The notes: generated from the sequence alone by a model not told the origin. Positions 45,831 through 57,456 are shown, counted from the stretch's first letter. The stretch: 64,000 bases of DNA from Tricholoma matsutake (GCA_026075535.2 AP026548.1:186001-250000); one strand, 5' to 3'. Numbers and translations: made by a program.

Positions 45831-46317
45831 GAGGCAAGTCGATTGGATTCACATTTTCACATGGTTCTATTGTTGGGAATTATGTGGCTGTTGCAATAAA
45901 GTCACATGCCCTGGGCTGATGTTGTGAGTCACTGCCATAGGATGCAGTATATTCTTGCGTGATGGAGCTTATTTAGCAGCGGTGCCATACCAGATGACAA
46001 TGGTTCTATGGAGGATATATTGCAAAATTGGGCAGGGTGCAGTTCGACATTTCCTGGGAAAAAATTATCTGAAGAGCTTCCAGATCGCAGTTCCAGAATT
46101 TTACGAGCAAATATATCACCTTGTCAATGGCAGTGAAAGCAGTAATCATTTTTTTCTTGCAGCTATGACAAAGCCACCATGAATACATAAGTAAGGAGAG
46201 TCACACAACAATATCTGGAAGCAATGTGCGGAAATATTGCTGGTGTAATGGGCAAGACAATGAATGAGTACCATAACATGGGAGCAAAGCATGAGATACG
46301 TGTAACAATAAATACCG
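45831..46317. other. Gene-poor stretch
   Basis: Only a 75-codon plus frame (45955-46182) without recognisable motif. No RNA gene was seen. Confidence 0.3.
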
Positions 46318-47193
46318 CTAATCGATTTTGGGGAGGCCACGCAGTGCCAATAAGGCATCCACAATATGGAGAACAGGGGGAAAAAAGCCAGCCAACTTCT
46401 CAGGGTAGGTGTTGAGCCATTGTTTCCATTCCTGCGCCAACATCACATTTGGGTTCCTATCTTCTAGTGCGTCTCCAAGCAAAGAGCACAACATATTGTC
46501 ATGGTAAGCGCCATATGCAAGAGGTCAGACAACGTCCCGCCAAGGACAATGCGCTCCCATCGCGCCAGTGTGGAATTGCTCAAATCCTTCACTTGATGAG
46601 GTACCTAACTGTAAAGGGACTTTAGTTTCATTCTCATCTCATATTGCAGAAAAATTTACCCTGCTCGGAATGCCACAACTGAAACATACTCCCCGGTCAA
46701 AGTTTAACCAACATCTAAAGTCAGTGTAGTGGTGGTCTCTCCCATTTGCAAAAGATTGCGGGCAGTAGCTGAGATCATGGTTGACGTCTCCTGATCCCTT
46801 AGCCCAGCATATCGCGCACCGTACCCTTAACATGTTGAGCAAATTTTGGAGACGAGCTTGCCGCATTGCTTCAGGATCCATCCCATTTGAAGAGGGAGGC
46901 AGGAAGAGAGGAGTTGTCAAATTGGGAGGGGGGGGCGGAGGTGGCATACCAGGCTTTGGTTGATGTGAGAATTGGGCAGGGTCGACAGCACGGGTTGGTC
47001 GATTCCTAGTTGTTCCTGTGGCTACCTGCAACGTGGGTTGCTTTGAAAAGATACAGTGTGTGGCAACATGCTGTTGCACCTGATGCATGGGCTGTAAGCT
47101 CGGATGCTCAGCAACATACTCAATCGATTTCACTATGCTTTGGTTAATATATTTGGCAGACAGGAAAATGAAATGGGCATACTCTGCGGCCAT
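46318..47193 (-). pseudogene. RecQ-like helicase C-terminal zinc-cluster module, copy 1
   Basis: Starts near 47193 (MAAEYAHFIFLSAKYINQSI). A Pro-rich linker and the helix MRQARLQNLLNMLRVRCAIC lead into a Cys/His cluster: RCAICWAKGSGDVNHDLSYC ... FDRGVCFSCGIPS. After a short intron, FHTGAMGAHCPWRDVV is followed by TAG, then LAYGAYHDNMLCSLLGD and QWLNTYPEKLAGFFPPVLHI to TAG at 46318-46320. The CxxC-H-C-CxxC pattern followed by H...C(P/Y)...DV...P is characteristic of the C-termini of RecQ-like helicases multiplied in basidiomycetes. No helicase motifs are present, so this is a detached or truncated piece. Confidence 0.5.
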
Positions 47194-47426
47194 TTAATAA
47201 CAACTGAGATGCTTGGTAGTGCTGAAATGGCTGATGAAGAGGCAATAGGAGATGTCAACAGGATGTTTGTGGCCAATGGCATGAGTCTTTTCTCATTGGA
47301 TGGGGACCCTAAGCTTGGATACAAATGGGTGGTGGATGGAATTGGTGTTAGTGGTGTGGGACTCTTGAAAGGCTGTTGGAAACTGGGAGGGCTATGGACT
47401 AATGAACATTCAAATGGTCAGACATA

Positions 47427-47850
47427 TGCACTCTAGTTGAACCCAGAAACGTACATGAACATGGACCTGGTCTTTCTATGTGGTTTCCTGACAAGATAAT
47501 CTATTATTAGGACTGATAGAAATTTTGGGCCATTCACCCACCTTGTGCTACAGAAGCCAACATCGATAGACTGGAGCTGCTCAGGAGTTGGGAACTCTTT
47601 GAATTTTGTGAACATTTAACTATTGTGAACATTTAACTAACGCGCATATGCGCTCCAGTTGAACCCTGAAACATACATGAATTTGGACCTGATCTTTCTG
47701 TCTGATTTCCTGACAAGATAATGTATTCTCAGGACTGATAGAAATTTCGGGCCATTGACTCACCTTGTGCTACAGATACCAACATCGATAGACTTGAACT
47801 GCTCGAGGTTTGGGAACTCTTCGAACCTTGTAAACGTTAAACTAATGTGC
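47427..47850. repeat. Tandem duplication, period about 207 bp
   Basis: Two units at about 47430-47636 and 47645-47850 share CTCYAGTTGAACCC, TTTCCTGACAAGATAAT, AGGACTGATAGAAATTT and CCAACATCGATAGACT in the same order, with scattered differences. Non-coding. Confidence 0.75.
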
Positions 47851-47867
47851 ATATAAGGATAAATTCA

Positions 47868-48335
47868 TTACTTACTCCGAACAGATGTTCTTAATGAGAG
47901 GGGGAGGCATTGGCCATCCAAGTGTTTCTGTCCTCGTGTTAGTATTCTATGAGAGGAGTATGAAAGGATTCCTACCCGTAGTCTTCTTTCACTGGGGACC
48001 CCAACTTGGCATACTGGACATGGGAAAAGTCCCGGTTTTGTACCCTTTTGGGTTTCTGAACATGGGTGACCATGCTCCATGCAGTGGCAGATTCCTTCGT
48101 GCTCAATGACAATGGTATCATACACATGCTGTCGGCCGCATGATGTACATTGGCTGAATAGGTCACATTTCTTATCAATACCAGAACACCACAAGTGAAC
48201 CAGTGCGTACCCTTTGGGACACCAGCAGTCTGGCCTTTGACAAGTTCTGCAGATCTCAGCTTCCTGGTTTGTGCAATGGGGAGGCATAATGGCAGGTGGA
48301 AAGGAAGGGGTTTCTTTCACATTTGGCAAATGCAA
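47868..48335 (-). CDS. Cysteine-rich hypothetical protein
   Basis: A 155-codon frame with about 15 Cys and several His in CxxC-like spacing: CRTCQRPDCWC, CDLFSQCTSCGRQH, ICHCMEHGHPC, LFPCPVCQVG. The pattern suggests two or three zinc sites. Not recognised. It may be a detached domain of the neighbouring zinc-cluster genes on the same strand. Confidence 0.4.
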   Translation of the reverse strand: MHLPNVKETPSFPPAIMPPHCTNQEAEICRTCQRPDCWCPKGYALVHLWCSGIDKKCDLFSQCTSCGRQHVYDTIVIEHEGICHCMEHGHPCSETQKGTKPGLFPCPVCQVGVPSERRLRVGILSYSSHRILTRGQKHLDGQCLPLSLRTSVRSK

Positions 48336-48398
48336 GTCTATAAATACTCTATTTATAGAAGATATGCTGTCATTGAATTAGATGTTTGTAGGCATTCA

Positions 48399-49371
48399 TC
48401 ATTGAATTAGATGTTTGTCATGCAGCCGTAATAGCAGGTCAAACATATTTGGACGTCCATTATTTATTAATGTTACCCACTTTTGGAATGGACACGCTGG
48501 TGCGTCCATTCCAAACCCCATCCTGATTTTCATCTTCACAATGTTGGCGAGCTTGTCATTCACAGTGATCATCCACACCATAGGAAGCAGGACATCCTCG
48601 TATTTGCAATAGGAATGGATCCCGTCATCGTACCCATGAATGTACACCTTATTCCCTGCTTCATTCATGTAGTGTAGCTGCAATATGATGAATTAACTAA
48701 CTCGAAGGCTTCACTGGAAAGGAATTGACCTTTTGAATGCAACCACATTTATAACAGAAACCTTCTGGTAAATGAAGGTGGTGATACCATTGATCCCAAT
48801 CAGCTGCACGAGTGAGTCGTGATGGTGAGACACAACAATTCTTGAATTGATGATCCTGGTAAGACTGTTTTTTACATAACCAACAGCCTATACAACTAGT
48901 GGAGAAATGTCACAAAAGGTCATGTACCCGTGCAGATGCAATATCTTCTGCCGACTGCATGGGTTTCTGTGGGTACCGGACCTTTGAATGTGCCGATGCC
49001 AACTGCATACGCTGATTTGTGGATTTGGTTTCGTGAGACGAACTCCATGTTGGCACTTGCAGCACTTTGGGTTGCGATGGGTCGACTGCTGTTATACAAA
49101 GGTCAAGAAGGTAAACACAAAGCTCAATATCCACACACCTGCAACACAATTTTGCATTACACCTGTGGGAAAAAAATGTGAACCTCGGAGAGAAAGTGCA
49201 TGATAATAAGAAGAAAGAAAAGAAAAAAAAATCTATGGCCCAAACGATGTTGCCATCATTTGGGCCTGCATTCTGTCCAGTCAGCTCATTTGAAGGTGGT
49301 GGTGATGGTTGCTGGCCATGAGTATTCATTTCTAGCAATTGTAATTTACTAACTTGAAGAAAGTCATTCAA
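48399..49371 (-). CDS. RecQ-like helicase C-terminal zinc-cluster module, copy 2
   Basis: Segments: 49371-about 49240 (MNDFLQVSKLQLLEMNTHGQ), 49085-48910 (QPKVLQVPTWSSSHETKS), about 48900-48700 (CIGCWLCKKQSYQDHQFKNC ... LPEGFCYKCGCIQ), 48683-48399 (IHSYCKYEDVLLPMVWMITV, PFQKWVTLINNGRPNMFDLL). The CxxC-H-C-CxxC plus YxDVLLP order is the same as in copy 1 at 46318-47193, although identity is low. No helicase core is present. It reads open across the visible exons, so it may be a small stand-alone gene. Confidence 0.5.
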
Positions 49372-49976
49372 TTGGTGGTTTGTGGAAATAGCCAGACTTG
49401 AATTAATAATCCTGACATCCTTCTTAGGATATGGGGTTTGTACGAGATAAATGTGTCATTGCTACTGCAAATACTGAAGCCAGGGACAAAGAGAGATCAG
49501 TTATTGTTCTCATTGATCAATGGGACCCATTCTTGCAGTTGTCCATGACCAGATCAGCAGAACATCCAAACCAGAAAATGGGGACCACAAGGTATGTCGT
49601 GTACACATTGTCACAATGACTGTTGTTTTACAAATTGTTTCATTAAGGCCATGCAACAATGTGCTCTTCATGTTCCTTTGGGGGTCATGCTTGGATTTGT
49701 CCTAAGTAGCATGGTGGTGCATGACAGTTGTAATGTCTGGCCTCAGCTGTCATGTTTCCCTTATTCAGGTGGGAAGATAGCTACAATGTTAGGCTTTCCA
49801 CCTTCCTCACCAGAAGAGACAATGTCGAACTTGGGTAATATTAGGCAGGTCATGACAGTTTAGTTGGTGGAATCCCCCTGAATCTAGATCTATGTTTTTA
49901 AACCACCGCTGCACAGAGGTATACTGCTACTAGCCTAGTAGTTCAAGTTCAAAAAAAAAAAAAGTTGCAATTGCAG
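49372..49976. other. Gene-poor stretch, left flank of the retrotransposon
   Basis: It holds short frames and an A-run at 49951-49963. No gene is supported. The last five bases before the LTR, with the next base, give the target duplication GTGAT (49977-49981). Confidence 0.4.
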
Positions 49977-49981
49977 GTGAT

Positions 49982-50260
49982 TGTAAGCCTGGAGGTGCTT
50001 ACATCATCTTATGTCATCTCATTGATACTTGTTTGTACATCATCCTGCTCTGACGAATATAGACTACCACATTTTTAGCGACTACTCTTCTTGCTTCCCC
50101 ATTCCCCCTTCCTACTCTCTCATTATTCTACTCTGCTTTTGTATAGACTCTCGCTCCTAATACCATGATGTTATCTTGTTATATCTGCATGATTATTAGT
50201 GAGTTGCCTTTTCTTCAGTTTTGTTCCCTTCCATCTTTAGTGTAGCCTTGTCAGTTTCCA
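49982..50260 (+). repeat. 5' LTR (279 bp)
   Basis: Begins TGTAAGCCTGGAGGTGC and ends GTCAGTTTCCA. It matches the 3' LTR with about eight differences, several of them CpG/TpG or paired TG/CA changes. Confidence 0.9.
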
Positions 50261-50621
50261 CTTTTTTTTAACAAATGATTAATGTCGTGGTATTCACTTA
50301 CAAACTCTTGATAACAGCAGTCGAACACTGTCTTGAAAACCTTCCTTTGCAATTCCCCTCACTACTCATAGTAGGGCAAGGGACGCTTTACCTTCAAATG
50401 CCACCAACACTGCGCTCTCTCCTGCTCAAAATCTTCTTCCCAATGCTGCTGTTTCTTCACAGCCACAACACTCTGCCTCCGTTGTAGCAAACGACGTGCA
50501 TATACCTACTCCATGTAACGATCTTGCCTCCGTCGCAGCAAATGACACGCATATAGTCACCGTCCCACTGCCTAAATGATGAAGACGATCCTCCACTTCC
50601 TCTGACGAATATCATATATCA

Positions 50622-52652
50622 ATGTTGCTAAAGAACATGAGTTCAACTCCTTCAATCGCCACCTTGAGTCTCAACAACGGAAAGAGACTGATGATCTCAG
50701 CAGGGAATATGACCCCGGAGATGTTACATCGTTTCGAACACCACGCTCATGGTTATCTTCAGAACAAGGATGGACTTGAAGCCAAAAACTATGTCGACCA
50801 TATTGTCTACTCATTCGAGGATCCGTTGTTTTCTGATTGGTACCAATCGCAACAGGAAATTCTCTCCAAACTCTCATTCAATGATTTCATGGTGAAGATC
50901 AGAGCACATTGGTTACCAAAATGCTGGCAGCAAGAGCTCGCCCGCAAGGTACGCTCAACAAAGCAAGGGAAAACACCTTTCTCAGAGTTCATCGATTCTC
51001 TCCACTGCAACAAACTTCTTCTGAAAGGCTTGCAATTTCATTTATCGCCTGCACAACTGCATACACAAATCGAATCCAACATCTCTTCTGAGCTCACCGC
51101 AGCGTTCGATCGATGGAAAGATAACCACGAAAGTTCCAACGATGAAGCTGCCCCTGCTGAGAACGCTGCTCCTCAAGCTAATGCTGCTCCCCCTGCGAAT
51201 GCGGCTGTAATGGCTGCTGCTGTGGCTGCTACCGCCACCTTGAAATCAGAAGAAAGACTCCAGGGTTTTGTCGATACCTTGACTAAACTTGACCATAAGC
51301 TTGTCGAAGACAGAAACACTCATAAATGCAATGCTGAGGATGCAGCGAGAAGCCTGAAGAGATCTAGCTCCACTGTAGGACTCACAGATAATGCTAGACG
51401 AGCACCATTCGCTCAATCTCAGAATGGTAACTCTTCGCGAACTCAAAACTCGACCTCCACTTCACGACCTCCCAAGTTAACTGATCGAGAACGAAAGTAC
51501 CTTGAAACATATAATGGTTGTAAAAAGTGTTGTGGCTTCTATATGGTCAAAAACCATGCATGCGAGTTTCCTAACAGTGAGGGATACATCGAACGATCCA
51601 TGAACACGGTTAACAATGCACAGAAACATATCAAACTGCCTGCACTACCTGTTCTGAGAGAAGAACAAACAACGCCTGTTAGCTCCATAACCTCTGGGCC
51701 TACCCAACCCACCACTGCTCCGCCTGCCCTTCCTGTCACCAGTGTGCTAGGTATGACCGCATACCCTAGCGCTGCCATCTACCCCCCCAATGAAAGTTCC
51801 ATTCTGGGTGGGGGTGACAGTGATCTATCCCGTGACTCAAACGACTTGGTAAGCAGCCGCATTCCTTTTTTTACACCTCATCTCGTATGGGAATGCTCTG
51901 TTGATTCCCTGGACACTTCTGCCATATCTCGTGTTGAAGTTTCCGCACTGATTGACCATGGTTCTCCTATAGTTCTAACTGAAAAATCACTTGTATCTTG
52001 CCTTGCTCTGCCTATTCGCTTATTACCTCACCCATTCCCTGTCTCTGGTGCATTTCTCAACAATTCTTCGGGCTTATCAAACGTCATGTTGACCCACTGG
52101 GTGAAACTTAAACTGCATGATTGTAACAATTTTTATTCTGCTCATACCGTTTGCGCCCTCGTAGCTCCAAAATTATGCCACCCCATTATCTTAGGCTTGC
52201 CTTTCCTCTCGCATAACAACATCATAGTTAACGCACGAAATAGCACAGTTATAGACAAGAAAAATGACTTTGACCTACTACATCCTGTACAACGCATACT
52301 TCCTGAACAAATAGATGTCCGTGAAAGACTTGCACAAGTTAAATTGCATCGAAATCTGATGATACAAGAACTAAAAGTTATCTGTAAAACTCAACGACCC
52401 TTGATCAACGCAAGTTGCGAACATGTGAATGGGCTGGACATCATCACCTCAATCCGCATTCACGTGGAACAATTAGTGTCGGATGAAAAGCTGCTTAAGC
52501 TGGGTGACCAAATAAAAAAATCATACGCGGACATCTTCAGACCAATCCCTCATGTAGATGAGATGCCGGATTCCATGCTTTGCAAAATTACACTAAAAGA
52601 GGCCAGGAAATCAATTATGACCAGAAATTACTCGTGCCCTCACAAATACTGA
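50622..52652 (+). CDS. gag-pro: Retrotransposon Gag and protease
   Basis: 676 open codons. The Gag part has HAHGYLQNKDGLEAKNYVDH and WQQELARKVRSTKQGKTPFS, an Ala-rich linker, then a knuckle CKKCCGFYMVKNHACEFP. The protease region reads ALIDHGSPIVLTEKSLV, the aspartic-protease D-x-G position, and later PIILGLPFLSHNNI, the ILG motif. His follows the catalytic Asp instead of the usual Ser or Asn, so activity is uncertain. The frame continues toward the RT and is cut by TGA at 52650-52652. An upstream ATG in the same frame gives MSSTPSIATL. Confidence 0.85.
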   Translation: MLLKNMSSTPSIATLSLNNGKRLMISAGNMTPEMLHRFEHHAHGYLQNKDGLEAKNYVDHIVYSFEDPLFSDWYQSQQEILSKLSFNDFMVKIRAHWLPKCWQQELARKVRSTKQGKTPFSEFIDSLHCNKLLLKGLQFHLSPAQLHTQIESNISSELTAAFDRWKDNHESSNDEAAPAENAAPQANAAPPANAAVMAAAVAATATLKSEERLQGFVDTLTKLDHKLVEDRNTHKCNAEDAARSLKRSSSTVGLTDNARRAPFAQSQNGNSSRTQNSTSTSRPPKLTDRERKYLETYNGCKKCCGFYMVKNHACEFPNSEGYIERSMNTVNNAQKHIKLPALPVLREEQTTPVSSITSGPTQPTTAPPALPVTSVLGMTAYPSAAIYPPNESSILGGGDSDLSRDSNDLVSSRIPFFTPHLVWECSVDSLDTSAISRVEVSALIDHGSPIVLTEKSLVSCLALPIRLLPHPFPVSGAFLNNSSGLSNVMLTHWVKLKLHDCNNFYSAHTVCALVAPKLCHPIILGLPFLSHNNIIVNARNSTVIDKKNDFDLLHPVQRILPEQIDVRERLAQVKLHRNLMIQELKVICKTQRPLINASCEHVNGLDIITSIRIHVEQLVSDEKLLKLGDQIKKSYADIFRPIPHVDEMPDSMLCKITLKEARKSIMTRNYSCPHKY

Positions 52653-55469
52653 GAAGCATGGAGTGTCTTAATTCAACAACACCTAGATGCTGGACATATA
52701 TGTCCCTCATCATCGGGACATGCTTCACCTGCATTTTTAGTCCCTAAAGCAGATGCTGCAGACTTACCATGTTGGGTCAATGATTATTGACAGCTGAATA
52801 GTAACACAGTCATGGACTGCCACCCACTGCCTCACGTAGATGATATCCTTGCAGACGCAGGCTGTGGCAAAATCTGGAGCAAGCTAGACATGATGGACAG
52901 TTTCTTTCACACAAAAATGGATCCTGATAGTATTAATTTAACAGCAGTGACAACCCCACTTGGCCTCTACGAGTGGATGGTAATGCCTCAAGGATTACGC
53001 AATGCGCTGCCTGTACACCAGCATCAAGTGACAGCTGCATTATGCCAATTCCTGGGCATTTTCGCTCACATTTACTTGGATGACATCATCATTTGGTCTA
53101 ATACCCTTGACAAACACACACTTCATGTTAAACAAATCATGGAGGCCTTATGAAATGCACAACTTTATTGCAACGCAAAGAAATCAAAAATTTACCTAAC
53201 GGAATTGATTTTCCTGGGTCATCGGATTTCCCAACAAGGGATTGAAGCATGTTCTTCTAAAGTAGACAAAATCTTGAACTGGCTGAGACCAAAAAGGGCG
53301 AGTGATGTTTGCAGTTTCTTGGGGCTTGTCCGGTAAATTGCCGCATTTCTACCTCATCTTGTGGATCACACTAGCATTCTCACCCCTTTGACTACTAAGG
53401 ATTGTGAGAAAAATTTCCCTGCATGGGGCTTACCTCAACAAACCGCTTTTGATGCTATTAAGGCACTGGTAGTTAGCCGCAAATGTTTGACGGTCATCAA
53501 CCACTCAGCTCTGAGCGATAATAATGTCTTCATTACTTGTGATGCAAGCAATTGGTGAACTGGTGCCGTACTGAGCTGGGGACCTACTTGGGAATCCGCA
53601 TGGCCTGTAGCATTTGATTCGATGCAACTTAAGGATGCTCAAAAAAATTATCCTGAGGAAATGTTATCGATCGTTCGTGCACTTAAGAAATGGCATTCAG
53701 ACTTACTGGGATCTCAATCGATAGTATACACTGATCATTGCACTCTTGAAAATTTTGATACACAAAAAGACTTGTCACACCGGCAAGCTCATTGGATGGA
53801 GCATCTCTCGCAATTTGATATGACTATATGTTACATCCGTGGCAAGGACAACATGGTTGCAGATGCATTGTCCCGCTCACCACCTGAAACGCCAGATGAA
53901 ACACTTGAAGATGTTGACATTAGTGACTCCCCGTTACGATGGGAGCAGTGGCTGAAAGAACAAAGTTCCTGCAACGCAGTCCTAACCATCAACGCTGATG
54001 AAAGTTTTCTCAATGATGTTAAAGAAGGCTACAAACATGACAAATTTTGCCAAAAACTTGATAATGTGGTGAACAGTATGCCTAACGTCCGCAAAATCAA
54101 TGACCTGTGGTACCTGGGAGACCGCTTGGTCATTCCCCACTTTGGAAGCCTTTGCAAAGACTTGTTTCACCTTGCACATGATGCGTTGGGACACTTTGGG
54201 GCAGATAAATCTTATGCTAGCATTCGACACTGCTATTATTGGCCTAATATGCAATGAGATCTTGAAACTGCATACATTCCCGCATGCTCCAATTGTCAAC
54301 GCAATAAAAGCGGAATGAAAAAAGCGAATGGACTGTTGCACCCACTGCCAATTCTGGAAAAGAGAGGCAATTCCATATGCCTTGACTTTGTAGGACCTCT
54401 GCCTGAAGATGAAAACTACAATTGCATTCTGACTATAATGGACAGACTGGGGTCTGACATCTGACTTATCCTCACGTGAACTGATATCACTGCACCACAA
54501 TTAGCCTTAGTATTTTTCAATGAATGGTATTGCAAAAACAGCTTACCTTTGGAGTTAATCTCCAACTGTGATAAGTTATTCTTATCCAAATTCTGGAAAG
54601 CACTACATGCTCTCACCGGAGTTCATCTCAAAATGTCGTCTGCATATCACCCTCAAACTGATGGTGTAAGTGAACACACCAACAAAACATTGAACCAATG
54701 TATTCAATTCCATGTTGAGCAAAACCAAAAAGGTTGGGCATGAGCATTACCACTTATCCATTTCCATATGATGAACTCGATCAATGGATCAACGGGATTC
54801 TCAGGATTCCAGATTTGGATGGGTCGCAGCCCTAGAGTCATTCCCCCTTTAGTACCAGGTACAATTCCTGATGAAACTTCAGAGGACGCTGCCACACGGA
54901 GTGTTATTGCTTGGATTGAGAGCGACATAGATGAAGCCAAGGATGCCTTGCTTGGCACAAAAATATTACAAGCTTTCTTTACTAATAAATCACGTGGCGA
55001 AGAGGACTCATACCTTGTTGGCAATAAAGTAATGCTCGCAACCTTACACCGGCGCCGAGAATTTAAGGCTGGAGACAAGTCAAGAGTGGCAAAATTTTCT
55101 CCTCACTTCGACGGACCCTTCTCCATGACAAAAGCTTTCCCTGAAACATCGTCATATTCTCTGCTCTTGCTGAACTCTCCGAATGTGTTCCCCACTTTCC
55201 ATGCCTCATTGCTCAAGCAACATGTCGATAACGATGCTGAGCTTTTCCCTTCCTGCGAACTCGAGCGACCGGGCCCTGTGATGACCGAAAACGGACTAGA
55301 AGAATACCACGTTGAGAAGATTATCGATGAATGTAAATGTGGCTGCAGATTCCAGTACCTCATATGATAGTCAGGCTACTCCGAGAGCAACAACCTGTGG
55401 CTACTGCGATGTGAGCTCGAAGATTGCGAGGCTCTGGATCACTGGAAGGCTGTTAAGGCACAGGGAACA
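52653..55469 (+). pseudogene. pol: Retrotransposon Pol (RT-RNase H-integrase-chromodomain), stop-ridden
   Basis: One reading frame throughout. RT: PHVDDILADAGCGKIWSKLD, PQGLRNA, IYLDDIIIWS (YxDD intact). RNase H: FITCDASNW, EMLSIVRALKKW, YTDHCTLENF. Integrase: HDALGHFGADKSYASIRHCY, CSNCQR, CLDFVGPLP, HPQTDGVSEHTNKTLNQ; the second catalytic Asp is Asn (ELISNCDKLF). Chromodomain: YHVEKIIDECKCGCRFQYLI ... LEDCEALDHWKA. In-frame stops: TGA at 52788, 53151, 53556, 54255, 54462, 54477, 54741 and 55365; TAA at 53334; TAG at 55368. No frameshift was seen, so the damage is almost entirely point mutation. It could not make protein. Confidence 0.9.
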
Positions 55470-55566
55470 TGGTAGCTTTTTCCCACTGGGTTTTTTAATG
55501 CACCTGCTGTTATGTTGATGTTGGGTTGATTTCCTACTGACATACAATTCTCTAAGAGTGGGAGGG

Positions 55567-55836
55567 TGTAAGCCTGGAGGTGCTTACATCATCTTACATC
55601 ATCTCATTGATACTTGTTTGTACATCATCCTGCTCTGATGAATATAGACTACCACATTTTTAGCGACTACTCTTGTTGCTTCCCCATTCCCCCTTCCTAC
55701 TCTCTCATTATTCTACTCTGCTTTTGTATAGACTCTCGCTCCTAATACCACAATGTTATCTTGTTATATCTGCATGATTATTAGTGAGTTGCCTTTTCTT
55801 CAGTTTTGTTCCCTTCCATCTTTAGTGTAGCCTTGT
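55567..55836 (+). repeat. 3' LTR, left part (interrupted)
   Basis: Starts TGTAAGCCTGGAGGTGC directly after the polypurine tract and runs to CCTTGT. The remainder, CGGCTTCCA, resumes at 57926-57934 after the nested element. It aligns with the 5' LTR throughout. Confidence 0.9.
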
Positions 55837-56134
55837 TGGAGGTCTTTACACTCCCCCCTGTATTCCTATAGGAATCTGATGATTCTGATGATTCCGATCA
55901 GAATCCAACCATATTCCGATGTCATTTTCACCAGCCAAATTGACATGAAATGGCACATTTAGTCCTAGTCCAGTCTGATGTAGTCCGATCAGAGTCCGAT
56001 CAGACTATCGGAATTTCCTAGGAATTTACGATCATAGAAATCATATAGGACTAGTCCAAAGTTATGCTAAGACATCAGACAACATAGGATTCTGATAGGA
56101 ATGAAAGCAGCCTTGCTTAGTAATATAGTATGAA

Positions 56135-56232
56135 AAATTAAACGCACAGATGAGAATTGAACACTTGACTACAGAAGATTATGTAAGCATAAACTGACAA
56201 CAATACCATTAGGCTAAACAATCATTACAGGT
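56135..56232 (-). other. tRNA-like sequence in left arm
   Basis: On the minus strand TTTAGCCTAATGGTATTG resembles an A box, and about 60 bases later AGTGTTCAATTCTC resembles a B box. Stems do not fold into a clean cloverleaf, so it is a degenerate tRNA or SINE-type promoter, not a tRNA gene. Confidence 0.4.
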
Positions 56233-56263
56233 AAGTGATCATACTACACTACATACCATTCCC

Positions 56264-56680
56264 ATGGGTGTGATGACAAAGCACATAGCCGCGTCATCAC
56301 ACCTGCCAGCTCATCAACTCCTCCCACCACCACCAATGACGACAAGCACACCACCTCCATCCCCCCCACCTCAACCACCTCAACCCAGCAACTCCCACCA
56401 CTCCCACTTCACCCCCTTCTCTAGACGAGCCCCCAAGACCGGAAATGACTGGTTTCGATGCTGAACGATGCCCAAACGATGCAATCGTCGTTAGGGCCAT
56501 AGTAAGTTTTTTGTTTCATTCGTTTTTTACTTTTGTAAACTAACTAATTCATTTTTTTTGTTTCTAGGTTCTAATCTACATGAGTAACGACGGACTGATG
56601 CGAGCCAAACCCACACCCAATGACACCCCTGGCAACCCCCCTCCTCCCTGTCAAAACAGGATGTGAGGGTATCGATCATG
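56264..56680 (+). pseudogene. Gene-like cargo with a canonical intron
   Basis: A Pro/Ser-rich exon (STPPPSPPPQPPQPSNSHH) is followed, with a shift of one frame, by DAERCPNDAIVVRAI. A textbook intron comes next (GTAAGTTTTTTG, CTAACTAATTC branch-like site, TTTCTAG; about 56502-56567), then VLIYMSNDGLMRAKPTPND. Origin unknown. It may be a captured host exon or a remnant of the element's own gene. Confidence 0.4.
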
Positions 56681-56794
56681 GTCAGGAGCACAGGGAGCAA
56701 CACCAGGAGACCCCAGAAGGGGAATACCCGCCTGGTAAGCACCACCCGACCCCTCCCCTTGAGCCACGTCACTGACAAACTGACAATGCACCCA

Positions 56795-57165
56795 CCCCAC
56801 GCCTATGAGCTGCTGCTCGTAGGGTGGATCATGAGTGCATGGACCCCCCACGACACCAATGACATCCAGCACCCCCCATCACTGCCGTGAGCGACTGCTC
56901 TCAGGGTGTATATGGGGTGTGAGAACATGGGAATGGCATGGAGGGACAACAACGGCACCAAATGACACGCCTACGAGCAGCTGCCCATAGGGTGGTTTGT
57001 GGGTGCAGATGACGAGGGGGATGAACGACAAGGGTGATGAAATGACAAGGGGAAAGGGAAACGATGACCAGAAGGGGAGACAATGGACAAACGCCGCCAC
57101 CAACATACGACGCACCACCCACCACCAGCCTCGTGAGCAACTGCTCATGGGGTGGACGGTGGGTG
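56795..57165. repeat. Four interspersed copies of a GAGCNRCTGCTC motif
   Basis: Copies near 56806, 56888, 56971 and 57128 share GC(Y)TATGAGCTGCTGCTC-like cores followed by a GGGTGG block. They are spaced 80-160 bp apart in GC-rich DNA inside the nested element. Frames across this stretch are low complexity. Confidence 0.5.
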
Positions 57166-57387
57166 GAACGACAAGGGAGGGGAGACGAGGGAGGGGAGGG
57201 AAGCCATGGGGGAGGTGAGGTGAGGGAGGCGAGACACGATGGAGATGAGAGGGAGGGGAAGCGATGGGACAGGGCTGACGAGACAGCCAACGTGATGCAC
57301 CACCACCCCCTCCCCCCCATTTCGTGGGGGGGTGGGTTTTTTTTGTAGAATTTAAAATAGTATAATTAAATAGTATAATTAATTCTC

Positions 57388-57456
57388 CCCCTTGCATTTG
57401 CATGGGGAGTTTTTTTTAAATCTATATTTATCTACTCCCTCGCAAAGATGCGAGGG
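57388..57456. repeat. Two short hairpins
   Basis: CTCCCCCTTGCATTTGCATG GGGAG and, about 25 bp later, CCCTCGCAAAGATGCGAGGG fold as short inverted repeats with few mismatches. They lie between the GC-rich cargo and the right-arm tRNA-like sequence. Confidence 0.5.

Noticed and set aside
56879..57403. 174-codon Pro/Ser-rich minus-strand ORF
   Set aside because: GC-rich low-complexity sequence inside the nested element with no homology-like blocks.
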